DNA from: Nemorincola sp044225795
GTDB lineage: Bacteria; Bacteroidota; Bacteroidia; Chitinophagales; Chitinophagaceae
Reading direction: 5' to 3'
DNA length: 64,000 nt
NCBI GenBank assembly: GCA_044225795.1
Contig: JBGAIF010000007.1
Location: 124,001 to 188,000, forward strand
Part shown: one piece after another, positions 9,259 through 18,299 of the stretch
How the letters are laid out: each line of letters opens with the position of its first letter
Position numbering within the stretch: position 1 is the stretch's first letter
The notes under the pieces: generated by a model
Database searches by the model: none
The model's input: the letters and a program-made list of their open reading frames with translations, nothing else
What the model was told of the DNA's origin: nothing
Position numbers and translations under genes: made by a program

Positions 9259-9735
9259 ATGATATACAGATCGCTTTCTTCCGTCGTTTTTGTGATTATG
9301 GTATTTGCCGCATCATTTTGTTGTGCACAGCAGGGTGCTAACTACAAGAAAATGGAAGCAGAAGTGCTGAAGCTTGTCAACGAGCACCGCACAGGAATGG
9401 GGCTGAAACCGCTTCGCGCAAATGGTATGATAACAGCCGCCGCCGAACGCCACACAAAGAACATGGCGACGAAGCAGATCCCTTTTGGCCACGACAGGTT
9501 CAACGAGCGAATGGCCGACCTTAATAAACAACTGAAGCCTGTGTATTCCTTTGCAGAGAATGTAGCCTATGGCGCACAAAACGCAAAAGAAGTAGTAGAT
9601 CAGTGGCTGAATAGCGCCGAGCATAAAAAGAACATGGAGGGGAAGGATTACAACATCACCGGAATAGGTATTCAGAAAGGCACCGATGGCGTACTGTACT
9701 TCACCGAAATATTCCTCTACAGGGTAAGTCAGTAG
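9259..9735 (+). CDS. Secreted CAP (SCP/PR1) domain protein
   Basis: A 158-aa protein with a signal peptide (SVVFVIMVFAASFCCAQ) and a single CAP domain filling the remainder. Conserved pieces are VNEHRTGMGLKPLRAN, AAERHTKNMA, GHDRFNERM, AENVAYG and the C-terminal EHKKNMEGKDYNITGIGI. The His and Glu residues of the CAP cavity appear to be retained. Bacterial CAP proteins are secreted and mostly of unknown activity. Its stop overlaps the stop of rarA on the opposite strand by 7 nt. Confidence 0.88.
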   Translation: MIYRSLSSVVFVIMVFAASFCCAQQGANYKKMEAEVLKLVNEHRTGMGLKPLRANGMITAAAERHTKNMATKQIPFGHDRFNERMADLNKQLKPVYSFAENVAYGAQNAKEVVDQWLNSAEHKKNMEGKDYNITGIGIQKGTDGVLYFTEIFLYRVSQ

Positions 9736-10997
9736 CCGTACTTTTCTTTCCAGCAATTGCGGAGGTATTCACGTATGCGTGCTTCAGAAGCATTGTTAGC
9801 CGGATCGTACAACTTCGTACCAACTATCTTTTCCGGCAGAAATTCCTGGTCAACAAAATTGCCGGGAAAGTCGTGCGCATACTTGTAGCCCTTACCATAG
9901 TCCAGTTTCTTCATCAGCCCGGTGGGCGCATTCCTGATGGGCAGTGGCACAGGCAGGTCTCCTGTCTTCTCTACCAGTGCCTGCGCCTGGTTGATAGCCA
10001 TGTATGCGGCATTACTCTTGGGTGATGACGCGAGATATGTAGCAGTCTGCGATAGTATGATGCGGCACTCAGGATAACCGATCATCTCTACTGCCTGGAA
10101 GCAACCGGTGGCCAGCAATAGCGCATTAGGATTGGCATTGCCTATATCTTCACTGGCCAGTATCACCATTCGTCTTGCTATGAACTTTGGATCTTCACCA
10201 CCGGCTATCATACGGGCCAGCCAGTAAACGGCGCCATTCGGGTCGCTGCCACGCATTGATTTGATAAAGGCAGAAATGATGTCATAATGTTGCTCTCCCG
10301 TTTTATCATAGAGCGCCATCTTCTTCTGAACTATGTCCTGCACTATATCGTTGGTCACAGACTTATCATTATCGGGCAGCGAGGAAGCGATCAGTTCCAC
10401 CAGGTTCAGCAGGCGACGGGCATCGCCGCCGCTCAGTTGCATCAATGCCCCCCACTCCTTTATCTCCAGGTGTTGCGCGGCCAGCCACTCATCTTTTTCG
10501 ATGGCCTGGTGCACAAGTGCCTGCATATGCTCCTCGGTCAGCGCCTTCAATACATAGACCTGGCAACGGCTGAGCAATGCACCGATCACCTCAAAAGAAG
10601 GGTTTTCAGTAGTTGCCCCTATCAGTGTGATGACCCCCTTTTCTACGGCGCCCAACAAGCTGTCCTGCTGCGCTTTGTTGAACCGGTGTATCTCATCAAT
10701 GAACAGCACAGCATGACCACTCCTGCGCGCCATATCTATAACATTGCGCACTTCCTTCACCCCACTGTCTATAGCACTCAGTGTGAAGAACGGAACATTG
10801 AGAGATCGTGCGATTATCTGCGCAAGGGTAGTTTTGCCTACACCCGGAGGGCCCCAGAAAATAACCGAATGCGCCTTGCCACTGTGTATCATCTGCTCCA
10901 ATACCTTGCCGGGCGCCACAAGGTGTTCCTGCCCGATAAAATCCTGCAGTGATTCCGGGCGAACACGCTCGGCGAGTGGAATATGCGAGCCGGTCAT
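9729..10997 (-). CDS. rarA: Replication-associated recombination protein RarA (MgsA)
   Basis: A 422-aa AAA+ ATPase of normal family length. Walker A is WGPPGVGKTTLA (about residue 50), Walker B is LFIDEIHRFNKAQQD, sensor 1 lies in GATTENPSFEV and the arginine-finger region is LLSRCQVYVL. The C-terminal half has the tetramerisation part (MRGSDPNGAVYWLARM, EDIGNANPNALLLA). RarA acts at stalled forks with SSB and RecA-related repair. The start region MTGSHIPLAERVRPESLQDF is the standard N-terminus. Confidence 0.96.
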   Translation of the reverse strand: MTGSHIPLAERVRPESLQDFIGQEHLVAPGKVLEQMIHSGKAHSVIFWGPPGVGKTTLAQIIARSLNVPFFTLSAIDSGVKEVRNVIDMARRSGHAVLFIDEIHRFNKAQQDSLLGAVEKGVITLIGATTENPSFEVIGALLSRCQVYVLKALTEEHMQALVHQAIEKDEWLAAQHLEIKEWGALMQLSGGDARRLLNLVELIASSLPDNDKSVTNDIVQDIVQKKMALYDKTGEQHYDIISAFIKSMRGSDPNGAVYWLARMIAGGEDPKFIARRMVILASEDIGNANPNALLLATGCFQAVEMIGYPECRIILSQTATYLASSPKSNAAYMAINQAQALVEKTGDLPVPLPIRNAPTGLMKKLDYGKGYKYAHDFPGNFVDQEFLPEKIVGTKLYDPANNASEARIREYLRNCWKEKYGY

Positions 10998-11041
10998 TTT
11001 TTTATGCTTCTGTTTTCAACTTAATACCTAAATTAGCCCGT

Positions 11042-11617
11042 ATGTTACGACTATTATCCACACTCTTCTGCATGATACTTGCCTGCAACGGGATGGCGCA
11101 AGTGAACAAAAATACGGAAATAGACTATAAGCAAACGGGGGCACCGATGCCTTCATTCCTGCTTGTATCTGTTTATGACTCCAATTACTATAAGAGCAGC
11201 GGGAAAAAGAATGACGATGCAAAAATGAGCACGCCCGCGCCCACTCCGAAATACTTTACAGACAAAGACGTAAACAACGGCGCCAACCTGTTTGTGATGA
11301 TGTTCAATCCTACCTGCTCTCACTGCGAAGGGGTGGCCAAAATGCTGGAGAAGAACCTGTCTTTATTTAAGCAGACCAAGATCGTATTTATGGCTAAGAG
11401 CATCATGCAGCCGTACCTGCCCGATTTCATACATTCTTACCACATAGACAGGCACCCCAACGAAATGTATATCGGCACAGACAGTACCGGGTTCATAGAC
11501 AAGACATTCCTATATACTGCACTGCCGCAAATAAACATCTATAACGGGGAAAGAAAACTGCTTAAGATCTACACCGGCGAGCTGGAGCTGGATAGTCTTA
11601 AGCAGTATATTCAGTGA
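11042..11617 (+). CDS. Thioredoxin-fold secreted protein
   Basis: A 191-aa protein from the ATG at 11042, which gives a signal peptide (LLSTLFCMILACNGMAQ). A thioredoxin-like core follows with FNPTCSHCEGVAKMLEKNL, so the redox pair is C-S-H-C; a later cis-Pro-type region (ALPQINIYN) is also recognisable. It probably acts in the periplasm as a thiol oxidoreductase or TlpA-like reductant. It is divergent from rarA (44-bp gap). No cytochrome or maturation partner is adjacent, so the partner protein is unknown. Confidence 0.78.
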   Translation: MLRLLSTLFCMILACNGMAQVNKNTEIDYKQTGAPMPSFLLVSVYDSNYYKSSGKKNDDAKMSTPAPTPKYFTDKDVNNGANLFVMMFNPTCSHCEGVAKMLEKNLSLFKQTKIVFMAKSIMQPYLPDFIHSYHIDRHPNEMYIGTDSTGFIDKTFLYTALPQINIYNGERKLLKIYTGELELDSLKQYIQ

Positions 11618-11694
11618 GTAATGTCTCCCCTAAAGGATCATCAACCCTTCATGTAATCAATTAGTTACAGGTATCCCGGTGCCAATGGTGCGGA

Positions 11695-12195
11695 TCAGGC
11701 CATTGCAGGGGTATTGCCGGTAGCAGCTACGCCTTCGGCCTTGTTCTTGACGTAAGCGCGCACCTTACGAACGTAGTCAAAATAACCCATCTGCATACGG
11801 ATCGTAAATACCGTGAAGATGAGCAGCCCTATACCAAGCATGGTATAGATGATCTGAACTTCGTTTGGCGCGGCAAACCAAAGAACCACTGAAGCTCCGA
11901 AAAGGAAGCTACAGAAAATGACGATAAGCAGCGGACCACCGAGATCCAGCTTACGCATTTTTGAAGTGATCACGACTTTTGTCTTACCACCCTCTTCCTT
12001 CATATCAACTTCTGTGATCGGAAGAGTTTTGATAGCATTAACCTGCTCCGCATGCGGAATAATGCTCAATGTGTGGTCTTTCTCAAGGACCTCAAAATCT
12101 AAGTCGTGGATCTTTACATGCTTTCCAACAAGCCTGTTTTTAAGGTCTTCTTTGGAAATCGAGAACTGATAACGGTGTGTGCTTGTAAACAACAT
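11695..12195 (-). CDS. Hypothetical protein with two transmembrane helices
   Basis: A 166-aa protein I do not recognise. It begins with a ~95-residue soluble part (FSISKEDLKNRLVGKHVKI, FEVLEKDHTLSIIPHAEQ), then has two hydrophobic helices (GGPLLIVIFCSFLFGASVVLWF and IYTMLGIGLLIFTVFTI) and a short charged tail ending in a low-complexity GVAATGNTPAMA. It is likely an inner-membrane protein with a cytoplasmic N-domain. No partner is suggested by position; it stands alone between convergent and divergent neighbours. Confidence 0.6.
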   Translation of the reverse strand: MLFTSTHRYQFSISKEDLKNRLVGKHVKIHDLDFEVLEKDHTLSIIPHAEQVNAIKTLPITEVDMKEEGGKTKVVITSKMRKLDLGGPLLIVIFCSFLFGASVVLWFAAPNEVQIIYTMLGIGLLIFTVFTIRMQMGYFDYVRKVRAYVKNKAEGVAATGNTPAMA

Positions 12196-12335
12196 AGGCT
12201 CCGTTTTTTATTGTGAGAGAACTGATACCATGAAGATAAGAATATTTTGTTTGAATATCAAAATCTTCAATAGTAATATAAATCAAATACAATAATCGTG
12301 CCAGATTGCAATTTTGGTAACAGAAACTTAATATA

Positions 12336-15300
12336 TTATTTATTACCAATTATCCGGAAGTAGCTTTCTACCATATCCCTGTAGTATGGCCTGAGCTGCG
12401 GGGGAACCGTTCTGTACAGCTCCAGGAGCTGTTTTTGGTCGGTCATGTATTTCTGCAATTCCGGGGGTACCGGGCGGCTGATATCCTCAGCCGACTTTGA
12501 CGACCGTTTATCATCCTGCTCCTGGTCCCGGATTGCCTTATCTACCTCCAGCATACGCGTCATAATATCCCTCTGGCGTTTCACCAGGTCGCTGTTTATT
12601 TTTCTGTTCACAAGGTCGGTCTCGTTCTTGTCCATGTTCTGCTCTATTTCACGCAGCTCTCTGGCAGCCCCGTTCACCCCTTTACTATTCAGTTGGCTTG
12701 ATAGCTCCTGTATCTTACGGCGCAGTGCCGCCTGCCGCTGTGCCAGCCTTGCCAGCTCTTCTGAGCTTCCATATTCACCATCGCTATTGCCTGTACCATT
12801 CTGGCCTCCGCCACCGGGGTTATTCCCCTGGTTACCGGTTTTGCCTTGCCCCGGTTTATCACCGGGTTTGTCGCCCGGCTTGTCTCCGGGTTTATCTCCC
12901 GGCTTATCCCCCGGTTTATCGCCGGGCTTCTGGCCCTGCCTGCGCGCCATCTGCTGCATGGCATTACCTATCTGTTCCTGCCCCGTGATAATATCAGACA
13001 ATTGCTTGCCCGGACCCGGGCCATCATTCTTACCCGATTTTTTACCATTGTTCATAGGCCCGGGCTTTGATCCGGGTTTAGAGCAAGAACCCTCTCCTGC
13101 ACCGTCTTTCTTACCTTCCTCTTCCTTTTGTATGAGCTTCGAAAGCAGATCGTTGAGCATAAGCGCCAGCTCATTGATCTTGGTCATCGAGTATTGTTCA
13201 TTGCTGGCAGCCAGACCAATGTTGCGGGCCTCAATGGCATCAAGCGACAACTGCATATGATGTTCCAGGTCTGCTGTGGTCTTGTTGACAGTGGCGGCAA
13301 GATCAGGCACTTTCTTGCTTAATGAGAACATACTGTCACGCACCATCATCGAGTTTCTGTGCAGCCTGTTCTGTTCCTCCTGGTTCACGAGATATTGCTG
13401 ACTGGCGGGCGATGTTGCCTTCACCTTCCCCATCAGGTCTTCCTGGTCAAATGAAAGACGGATAAGGTTGCTGAGTATCTGGCGCGTCATGCGGATATCT
13501 ATCTCTATCTCCTCCATGCTCTTCTCGCCGGCCTTTTTGCGCAGCGACTTAGCCATATCCTCAAGGTTCTTAGCCGCCTTACTCTGTGCCTTACTTGCTT
13601 TACTTTTCTGGCCGCTGCCAAGGTCTTCCTCGCTTTCCTGCATATCATCGCCTGCCTGCTTACCCATGTTCTCCTCATTCTCCAGCCTGTCGCTCTGTTT
13701 CGATTCCTTTGCCAGCTTCTGGGTTTCCTTCATATCCTCTTTCATGGCCTTCTCCAACTGATCCCGGAGGTTCTTTTGCTCTTTTGCCAGTGCCGCAGCA
13801 TCCTTATCCATGGGCTTTTGCTCTCCACTCTTTGCGTCTGCGCCTTGCTTATTTTCCGGCTTCGCGTCTTTCTTCTCGCCGGCTACATCCTTGCCCTCTT
13901 TGGCCTCTTTCCCGTCTTTAGCATCCTTCTTATCCGCAGTGTCTTTGCCATCCTTGTCTTTACCATCGGCTTTATCTTTCAGATCCTTGCTACCTTTGTT
14001 ATCTTTCCCGTCCTTCGATTCCTTGTTGTCCTTATTGTCCTTCTGCCCACTGTTATCGCCCTTATCCTTATCACCCTCCTTGCTCTTCATGGCATCTGTT
14101 TTTGCCTGCAGATCCCTTTCTTTCTTTGCCAGGTCATCCAGCTTATTGGCCATATCCTCCATACGCATCTGCATCTCCATCTTCTTCACAAGATCCTGCA
14201 TGCGCTCCATGTCCATCTTGAACAGCTTATTGTCCTGCTCCATTTGCTTCATTGCTTCCAGCAGGTTCTCCTTGTTCAGTTTATTCATCAGCTCCTGCAG
14301 CTTCTTCATCTCTTCGTTCAGCTCTTTGTTCAGCAGGTTATCCAGTTGCTTGTCCAGCTCTTTCTGTTTTTCGCGCAGGTCATCGCTATACTTCTTCTGT
14401 TCTGTCTGTTGTTTCTGTTCATCAAAGCGCTGCCTGATGTTCTCCATGGCCGTCTTGAGGTCCATCTGGCGCTTCATCATTTCCTGCAGCGACTGTTGTT
14501 GTTCCCAATCAAGATTATTGCTTTGCAGCATTTTGCTCTGCATGCTCTTATAATCTGTCTGCAACTGCTGTGTCTTCTCAGCGCTGTTGCTCAGCCCCGA
14601 ATTGATCTGCGCAGAATTATCGTTGATCACCGAATCAAGCTGCTTCTCATTATACATGAGGTAGGTCATCACATCGCTTCGCGAAGACTTGCTGCCATGC
14701 ACACCGTCATTGTCCCATGCCTCTATGTAGTACGATACTTTCTGCCCGGTTTGCAGGTTCAGGGTCTGCAGATCGAAATATTGCTGGAAAGCAGACATTG
14801 CACCCGGAGTTATCTTCACCGGTATGCTCTTGCTGGTCACTACTTTATTCTTATCACTGATCTCGTAATTGAAAGAGACGCGTGTGATGCTGTAATCATC
14901 GCCCGCGCTGCCGGCGAGCAGTATCTGCTTACCCGATACCGAGTCTTTCAACTGCTGCAACTGGATCACAGGATACTGGTCGGGGATCACCTGCACATTG
15001 TATCGGTAACTATCTGCCACACCTGCGCTCTTGTTGTACAGCGTGATGGTGTATGCCGTATCATTCATGAAGCGATACTGATGCGTGTATTGAACGCCAT
15101 CCTTAGCCAACGCTACTGCCGCACCACTGCCAAAATGAATTGTAGCCGCATCTGTATGATCGGTGACCAACGACCAACTGATGGTAGTGCCGGCGGGCAC
15201 GGTCATATCGCTGAGGCTGGTACGTGCTTCGTTCTTACGGCCGGTATAAGCCGGATAGTTCACCTGTACTTTGAACGACCTGAGCACCGGGCGTTGCACC

Positions 15301-16130
15301 ACCTTCAATACATTGGGGCCTGAATAGAATCCCGCGGCATAAAAACGGAAGTTCACTGTTTCGGTAAGGTTCCGGAAAGTATATTGAAACGTATGATGTT
15401 CTCCTGGCTGCATCGGCACCCGCTCGCCACCTATCTCTATCCAGGCATCCTGCGGCAGCGCATTACCCGTCACTTCCACGTTCAGTGTATAGTCTGCATT
15501 GCGCAGCGCTATCAGCGAATTGTTCTTAATGATAAAATGAAAAGGCGATGGTTTCTCAAATGCCTTTGTCGGCTGCAGCAACCTCGTTGATGCCTCTGAA
15601 AAAATATTGGGTGCTACTACCAGTATCACCACAGCTACCAGCAGTAATGGCAACAGGTAGGGCAGGTATTTCCTGTTCTTTGAAAAGTCCACTGCCTTAT
15701 TGATGGGCACTACCGATATCTGGCCTATCTTCTGGTTGATGCTGGCCTCTGCCAACTCGCGGCTGGCTATCCCGTCATGTTGCTTTTTCAGTTGCAGTAT
15801 GTTCAGCAGCCGGTCGCTGACCTCCGGAAAATGTGTACCGATGATCTGCGCGGCCTGCTCGTGTGAGATGACATTGCCCAGCCTCGCCATCCTGGCCAGT
15901 GGTATGGCCACCCATGCCACCAGCGCCAGCAAGCCCAGCACCACGAACGCGGACACAATGGCTACGCGCGCCCATACCGGCAGGTACAGGTAGTACTCGC
16001 CGACACTGACACTCAGAACGTAAAACAGTATGCAGCTCAGGAAAACGAGTACACCTCTTATTACTTTGTTCGCGTAGTATCTGCGTATGAAATCATCCAG
16101 CTTCGAGATCAGCCACTCGTAATTGTTCAT
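12336..16130 (-). CDS. DUF4175 family giant membrane/coiled-coil protein
   Basis: A 1264-aa protein. The N-terminus has two membrane helices (around 24-43 and 52-75) and a third near 150-172, then Ig-like beta domains (about 190-480). A long heptad-rich segment rich in Gln, Lys and Glu covers ~500-690, a Lys/Asp/Gly low-complexity stretch ~690-810, more helix, a KPGD tetrapeptide array (~1067-1094), and a conserved C-terminal helical domain ending YRDMVESYFRIIGNK. This architecture matches the Bacteroidota DUF4175 family, whose function is unknown. The long coiled coil could span much of the periplasm or bind polymers, which is inference. Confidence 0.85.
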   Translation of the reverse strand: MNNYEWLISKLDDFIRRYYANKVIRGVLVFLSCILFYVLSVSVGEYYLYLPVWARVAIVSAFVVLGLLALVAWVAIPLARMARLGNVISHEQAAQIIGTHFPEVSDRLLNILQLKKQHDGIASRELAEASINQKIGQISVVPINKAVDFSKNRKYLPYLLPLLLVAVVILVVAPNIFSEASTRLLQPTKAFEKPSPFHFIIKNNSLIALRNADYTLNVEVTGNALPQDAWIEIGGERVPMQPGEHHTFQYTFRNLTETVNFRFYAAGFYSGPNVLKVVQRPVLRSFKVQVNYPAYTGRKNEARTSLSDMTVPAGTTISWSLVTDHTDAATIHFGSGAAVALAKDGVQYTHQYRFMNDTAYTITLYNKSAGVADSYRYNVQVIPDQYPVIQLQQLKDSVSGKQILLAGSAGDDYSITRVSFNYEISDKNKVVTSKSIPVKITPGAMSAFQQYFDLQTLNLQTGQKVSYYIEAWDNDGVHGSKSSRSDVMTYLMYNEKQLDSVINDNSAQINSGLSNSAEKTQQLQTDYKSMQSKMLQSNNLDWEQQQSLQEMMKRQMDLKTAMENIRQRFDEQKQQTEQKKYSDDLREKQKELDKQLDNLLNKELNEEMKKLQELMNKLNKENLLEAMKQMEQDNKLFKMDMERMQDLVKKMEMQMRMEDMANKLDDLAKKERDLQAKTDAMKSKEGDKDKGDNSGQKDNKDNKESKDGKDNKGSKDLKDKADGKDKDGKDTADKKDAKDGKEAKEGKDVAGEKKDAKPENKQGADAKSGEQKPMDKDAAALAKEQKNLRDQLEKAMKEDMKETQKLAKESKQSDRLENEENMGKQAGDDMQESEEDLGSGQKSKASKAQSKAAKNLEDMAKSLRKKAGEKSMEEIEIDIRMTRQILSNLIRLSFDQEDLMGKVKATSPASQQYLVNQEEQNRLHRNSMMVRDSMFSLSKKVPDLAATVNKTTADLEHHMQLSLDAIEARNIGLAASNEQYSMTKINELALMLNDLLSKLIQKEEEGKKDGAGEGSCSKPGSKPGPMNNGKKSGKNDGPGPGKQLSDIITGQEQIGNAMQQMARRQGQKPGDKPGDKPGDKPGDKPGDKPGDKPGQGKTGNQGNNPGGGGQNGTGNSDGEYGSSEELARLAQRQAALRRKIQELSSQLNSKGVNGAARELREIEQNMDKNETDLVNRKINSDLVKRQRDIMTRMLEVDKAIRDQEQDDKRSSKSAEDISRPVPPELQKYMTDQKQLLELYRTVPPQLRPYYRDMVESYFRIIGNK
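12849..12932 (-). repeat. 12-bp codon-level repeat encoding tandem GDKP units
   Basis: About seven tandem 12-nt units inside the DUF4175 gene encode (KPGD)n. Units differ mainly at third positions (tta/ttg/ctt, tct/tcc/tcg on the plus strand), so the peptide repeat is conserved more than the DNA. It forms a Pro/Gly/charged flexible linker. Confidence 0.85.
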
Positions 16131-16178
16131 AGTTATCGCGCTCCCCGCAATTTACTGGATTTTTTGGTGTAAAAAAGG

Positions 16179-17393
16179 TTAAAATAAACCCCTGTCTGCA
16201 TAGTCCGACAGGTATTCGTATCGGGGTGTGAGCCGGCCATCTGCACAGATGGTAGCGCGGCGCAATATGTCGCTATCGTCCTTCAGCACCTCTGGCAGTA
16301 TGTACTTCTCAAAGTGCAACCCGAAGTATTCCGACGCATCTCTTGGCAACTCGTTCGGCAGATTGTCCACCGCCATTACATCTATGATGTCCCTGGTGTT
16401 CTGGTAGGGCGCTACGCGCTGTAGTGTGCTGCGCTCCACACCATACACCGGGTCGGCGATGGTGGAGGAACCCATGTTGATGGGCACAGAGCCATCTATA
16501 TCGCAGGTGATATCTGAGATCACCTTCAGCCGCCAGTCATTGCGCTTGATGTCTTCTTTATTGAACAACCGGGCTATGCGCTGCTCCCAGTAAATGCCGT
16601 TCATCAATATATCTGCCTGGTTCACATAAGAGGAGAACAAGCATTTGTAGGCCTCAGGGTGCGCGTGAAAATCATCGCGGTGAAAGAGGTCATTGTCCTT
16701 CCTGGCATAGAGGCCCGCACCCTTCAGGTGTGTGAATACCGGGTATTCATATTCATGCGTCAGGAAGTCCGACGGCTCCACACCTTCTATATCCAGCTTG
16801 GTGAAGATATCGAGCACACCGGCAGTTACCTTTCCCGAACCCGTGACAACGATCTTCACATTGGGCAGCTTCAGTTGCTCATAAGCCGCTATCATGTCGC
16901 GATAGTTCTTGACGGAATGTGCGGGTGGCAGATCATACAACCCGAACTTGCGGCCGTACGTGAGTAGCCCGTTATGCGCCCCCACAATACCCGCAAACAG
17001 CCCGAAACCAAGTATGCGCTGCTCATCGTTATACGTGATACACTCATAGTCTATCATGCGTATGCGCTTTTCTATAAGCGCGTGCATCAGGTCCTGGTTG
17101 TGCGGTTGTTTCTTCTTGGTATGCGAAAAGAAAAAGTAGGTCTTGCCGGCTATAAGATGCGCTCCCGGCACCTCTTTTATGCCCAGCAGTATATCACAGT
17201 TGCCCAGGTCGTCAGTAAGCTCTACGCCCTGGTCTTCGTACTCCTCGTTGCTGTAGCAGCGGCTGTCTGACGGTTCTACGAGCACCTTTATCCCCGGATA
17301 GTGGTGATGAATATGCGCACATTGCTTCGGGGTGAGCGCCACACGCTCATCCGGATGTTTTTTCCGTTCCTTTATCAGCCCTATGCGGATCAT
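16179..17393 (-). CDS. Alanine dehydrogenase/saccharopine dehydrogenase-like NAD(P) oxidoreductase
   Basis: A 404-aa protein. I placed the start at the ATG at 17393 (MIRIGLIKERKKHPDERVAL), the standard N-terminus of the AlaDH/PNT-type domain; the upstream extension is not conserved-looking. Recognisable parts are LLGIKEVP, KTYFFFSHTKKKQP, the nucleotide-binding VKIVVTGSGKVTAGVLDI (around 205), SDITCDIDGSVP and VMAVDNLPNELPRDAS. The family uses NAD(P) for oxidative deamination or for lysine/saccharopine-type reactions. The true substrate in this lineage is uncertain. It is divergent from hscB and has a -7 box in the shared gap. Confidence 0.8.
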   Translation of the reverse strand: MIRIGLIKERKKHPDERVALTPKQCAHIHHHYPGIKVLVEPSDSRCYSNEEYEDQGVELTDDLGNCDILLGIKEVPGAHLIAGKTYFFFSHTKKKQPHNQDLMHALIEKRIRMIDYECITYNDEQRILGFGLFAGIVGAHNGLLTYGRKFGLYDLPPAHSVKNYRDMIAAYEQLKLPNVKIVVTGSGKVTAGVLDIFTKLDIEGVEPSDFLTHEYEYPVFTHLKGAGLYARKDNDLFHRDDFHAHPEAYKCLFSSYVNQADILMNGIYWEQRIARLFNKEDIKRNDWRLKVISDITCDIDGSVPINMGSSTIADPVYGVERSTLQRVAPYQNTRDIIDVMAVDNLPNELPRDASEYFGLHFEKYILPEVLKDDSDILRRATICADGRLTPRYEYLSDYADRGLF

Positions 17394-17410
17394 CTTTACT
17401 AATTTAGCAG

Positions 17411-17418
17411 CAAATATA
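17411..17418 (-). promoter_or_regulatory. -7 promoter element TATATTTG (minus strand)
   Basis: The plus strand reads caaatata, giving TATATTTG on the minus strand 17 nt upstream of the dehydrogenase-like start at 17393; exact TAnnTTTG. Confidence 0.5.
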
Positions 17419-17437
17419 ACGTACCAACCACTAATAC

Positions 17438-17971
17438 ATGTTAAGTTACTTCGAACTATATGGCCTGCCTGTCTCTTTCCATCCAGATGCCACCATTGTA
17501 AAGAACAGGTTTTATGAACTGAGCCGCAAGTACCACCCCGACAGAGCCACACAGGGCGATGCAGCAGCACAGGCAGAAGCGCTGCGGATGGCCGCGCTGA
17601 ACAATGATGCCTACAAGACGCTCAAAGACCCGTATGCCACTATGGCCTATATACTGCGCCTGAACGGGCTGCTGGAGGATGAGGAGAAGTATGTGCTGCC
17701 CCCGGCCTTCCTGATGGAGATGATGGAGATAAACGAAGCGCTGAGCGACTACGAGGCCGACAATACCAACGAAGATGCCCGGCAAATGGTGACCACCGCC
17801 CTGGACGAACAACTGGAACTATGGCAGGATGCCACACAACTTCTGGTGAACAGATATGATAAAGGGGAACATACGAAAGAGCTTTTGCTACAGGTGAAGG
17901 ACCAGTATTTCCGCAAAAAATATCTATTGCGGGTTAAGGAAAGAATTGATACATTTGCAGCCCGCCGGTAA
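17438..17971 (+). CDS. hscB: Fe-S assembly co-chaperone HscB
   Basis: A 177-aa protein with an N-terminal J-domain carrying the HPD motif at residues 33-35 (RKYHPDRAT) and a C-terminal three-helix HscB oligomerisation domain (LPPAFLMEMMEINEALSDYE, later FRKKYLLRVKERID). Length and two-domain layout match HscB rather than DnaJ. It would present the scaffold IscU to an Hsp70 (HscA/DnaK) for cluster transfer. No isc or suf genes lie beside it in this window. Confidence 0.9.
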   Translation: MLSYFELYGLPVSFHPDATIVKNRFYELSRKYHPDRATQGDAAAQAEALRMAALNNDAYKTLKDPYATMAYILRLNGLLEDEEKYVLPPAFLMEMMEINEALSDYEADNTNEDARQMVTTALDEQLELWQDATQLLVNRYDKGEHTKELLLQVKDQYFRKKYLLRVKERIDTFAARR

Positions 17972-18028
17972 GGGGTCGAAAGTCGAAGGTAGAAAGACTT
18001 ATACGGCAAAGATCCCTAACAAATAATT

Positions 18029-18112
18029 GCCCAGATGGCGGAACTGGTAGACGCGCTAGACTCAAAATCTGGTTATCGCAAGGTAGTGCAGGTTCGATTC
18101 CTGTTCTGGGCA
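18029..18112 (+). tRNA. tRNA-Leu (anticodon CAA)
   Basis: An 84-nt type II tRNA. The acceptor stem GCCCAGA pairs with TCTGGGC, and the D-arm is GCGGAACTGGTAGACGC. The anticodon stem CTAGA/TCTGG carries the loop CTCAAAA (anticodon CAA, reading UUG). A long variable arm follows (TTATCGCAAGGTA), then a TTCGATT T-loop. Discriminator A; CCA is not encoded. Confidence 0.97.
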
Positions 18113-18113
18113 C

Positions 18114-18166
18114 AAAAATGAGAAAGGGAGCGGTGAGCGAGAGCGAACTCTCCCTTTCTCATTTTT
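18114..18166 (+). terminator. Strong hairpin terminator after tRNA-Leu
   Basis: A perfect 17-bp inverted repeat (18114-18130 against 18150-18166), with an A-run on the left arm and a T-run on the right. It fits a rho-independent, potentially bidirectional terminator placed 2 nt after the tRNA. Confidence 0.8.
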
Positions 18167-18197
18167 CCCTCGCTCCCGCTCCCTTTCCCGCTCTAAA
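18159..18197 (+). repeat. 39-bp direct repeat, left copy
   Basis: A CT-rich segment (core CCCTCGCTCCCGCTCCC) that partly overlaps the tRNA terminator. The same sequence recurs at 18849-18887 with one mismatch (position 18191 c against 18881 t), exactly 690 bp away. The two copies bracket the toxin-antitoxin pair. Confidence 0.85.
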
Positions 18198-18276
18198 GAG
18201 AATTGGATTCAGCTTTTTACAGCAATACCCCCTTTTTCATCGTGCTATCCCTTTTTCATACTAGCTGTATAATCCG

Positions 18277-18284
18277 TATATTTG
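18277..18284 (+). promoter_or_regulatory. -7 promoter element TATATTTG for the toxin-antitoxin pair
   Basis: Exact TAnnTTTG, 15 nt upstream of the antitoxin ATG at 18300. Confidence 0.55.
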
Positions 18285-18299
18285 TAAGTAAAGTAAGCT

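Noticed and set aside
12849..12932. CRISPR-like array because of regular 12-bp periodicity
   Set aside because: Units are contiguous without spacers, in frame, and encode KPGD; it is a coding minisatellite.
13776..15323. Long plus-strand open frame (515 codons) opposite the DUF4175 gene
   Set aside because: It is a shadow of the Lys/Glu/Gln-rich minus-strand coding sequence (reverse frames of such codons read as Leu/Phe-rich). It lacks a promoter and a plausible protein pattern.
18119..18190. Integrase attachment site of a large island at tRNA-Leu
   Set aside because: The 39-bp repeat lies outside the tRNA gene, the bracketed segment is only ~0.65 kb and no integrase is present; a small cassette or local duplication is more likely.
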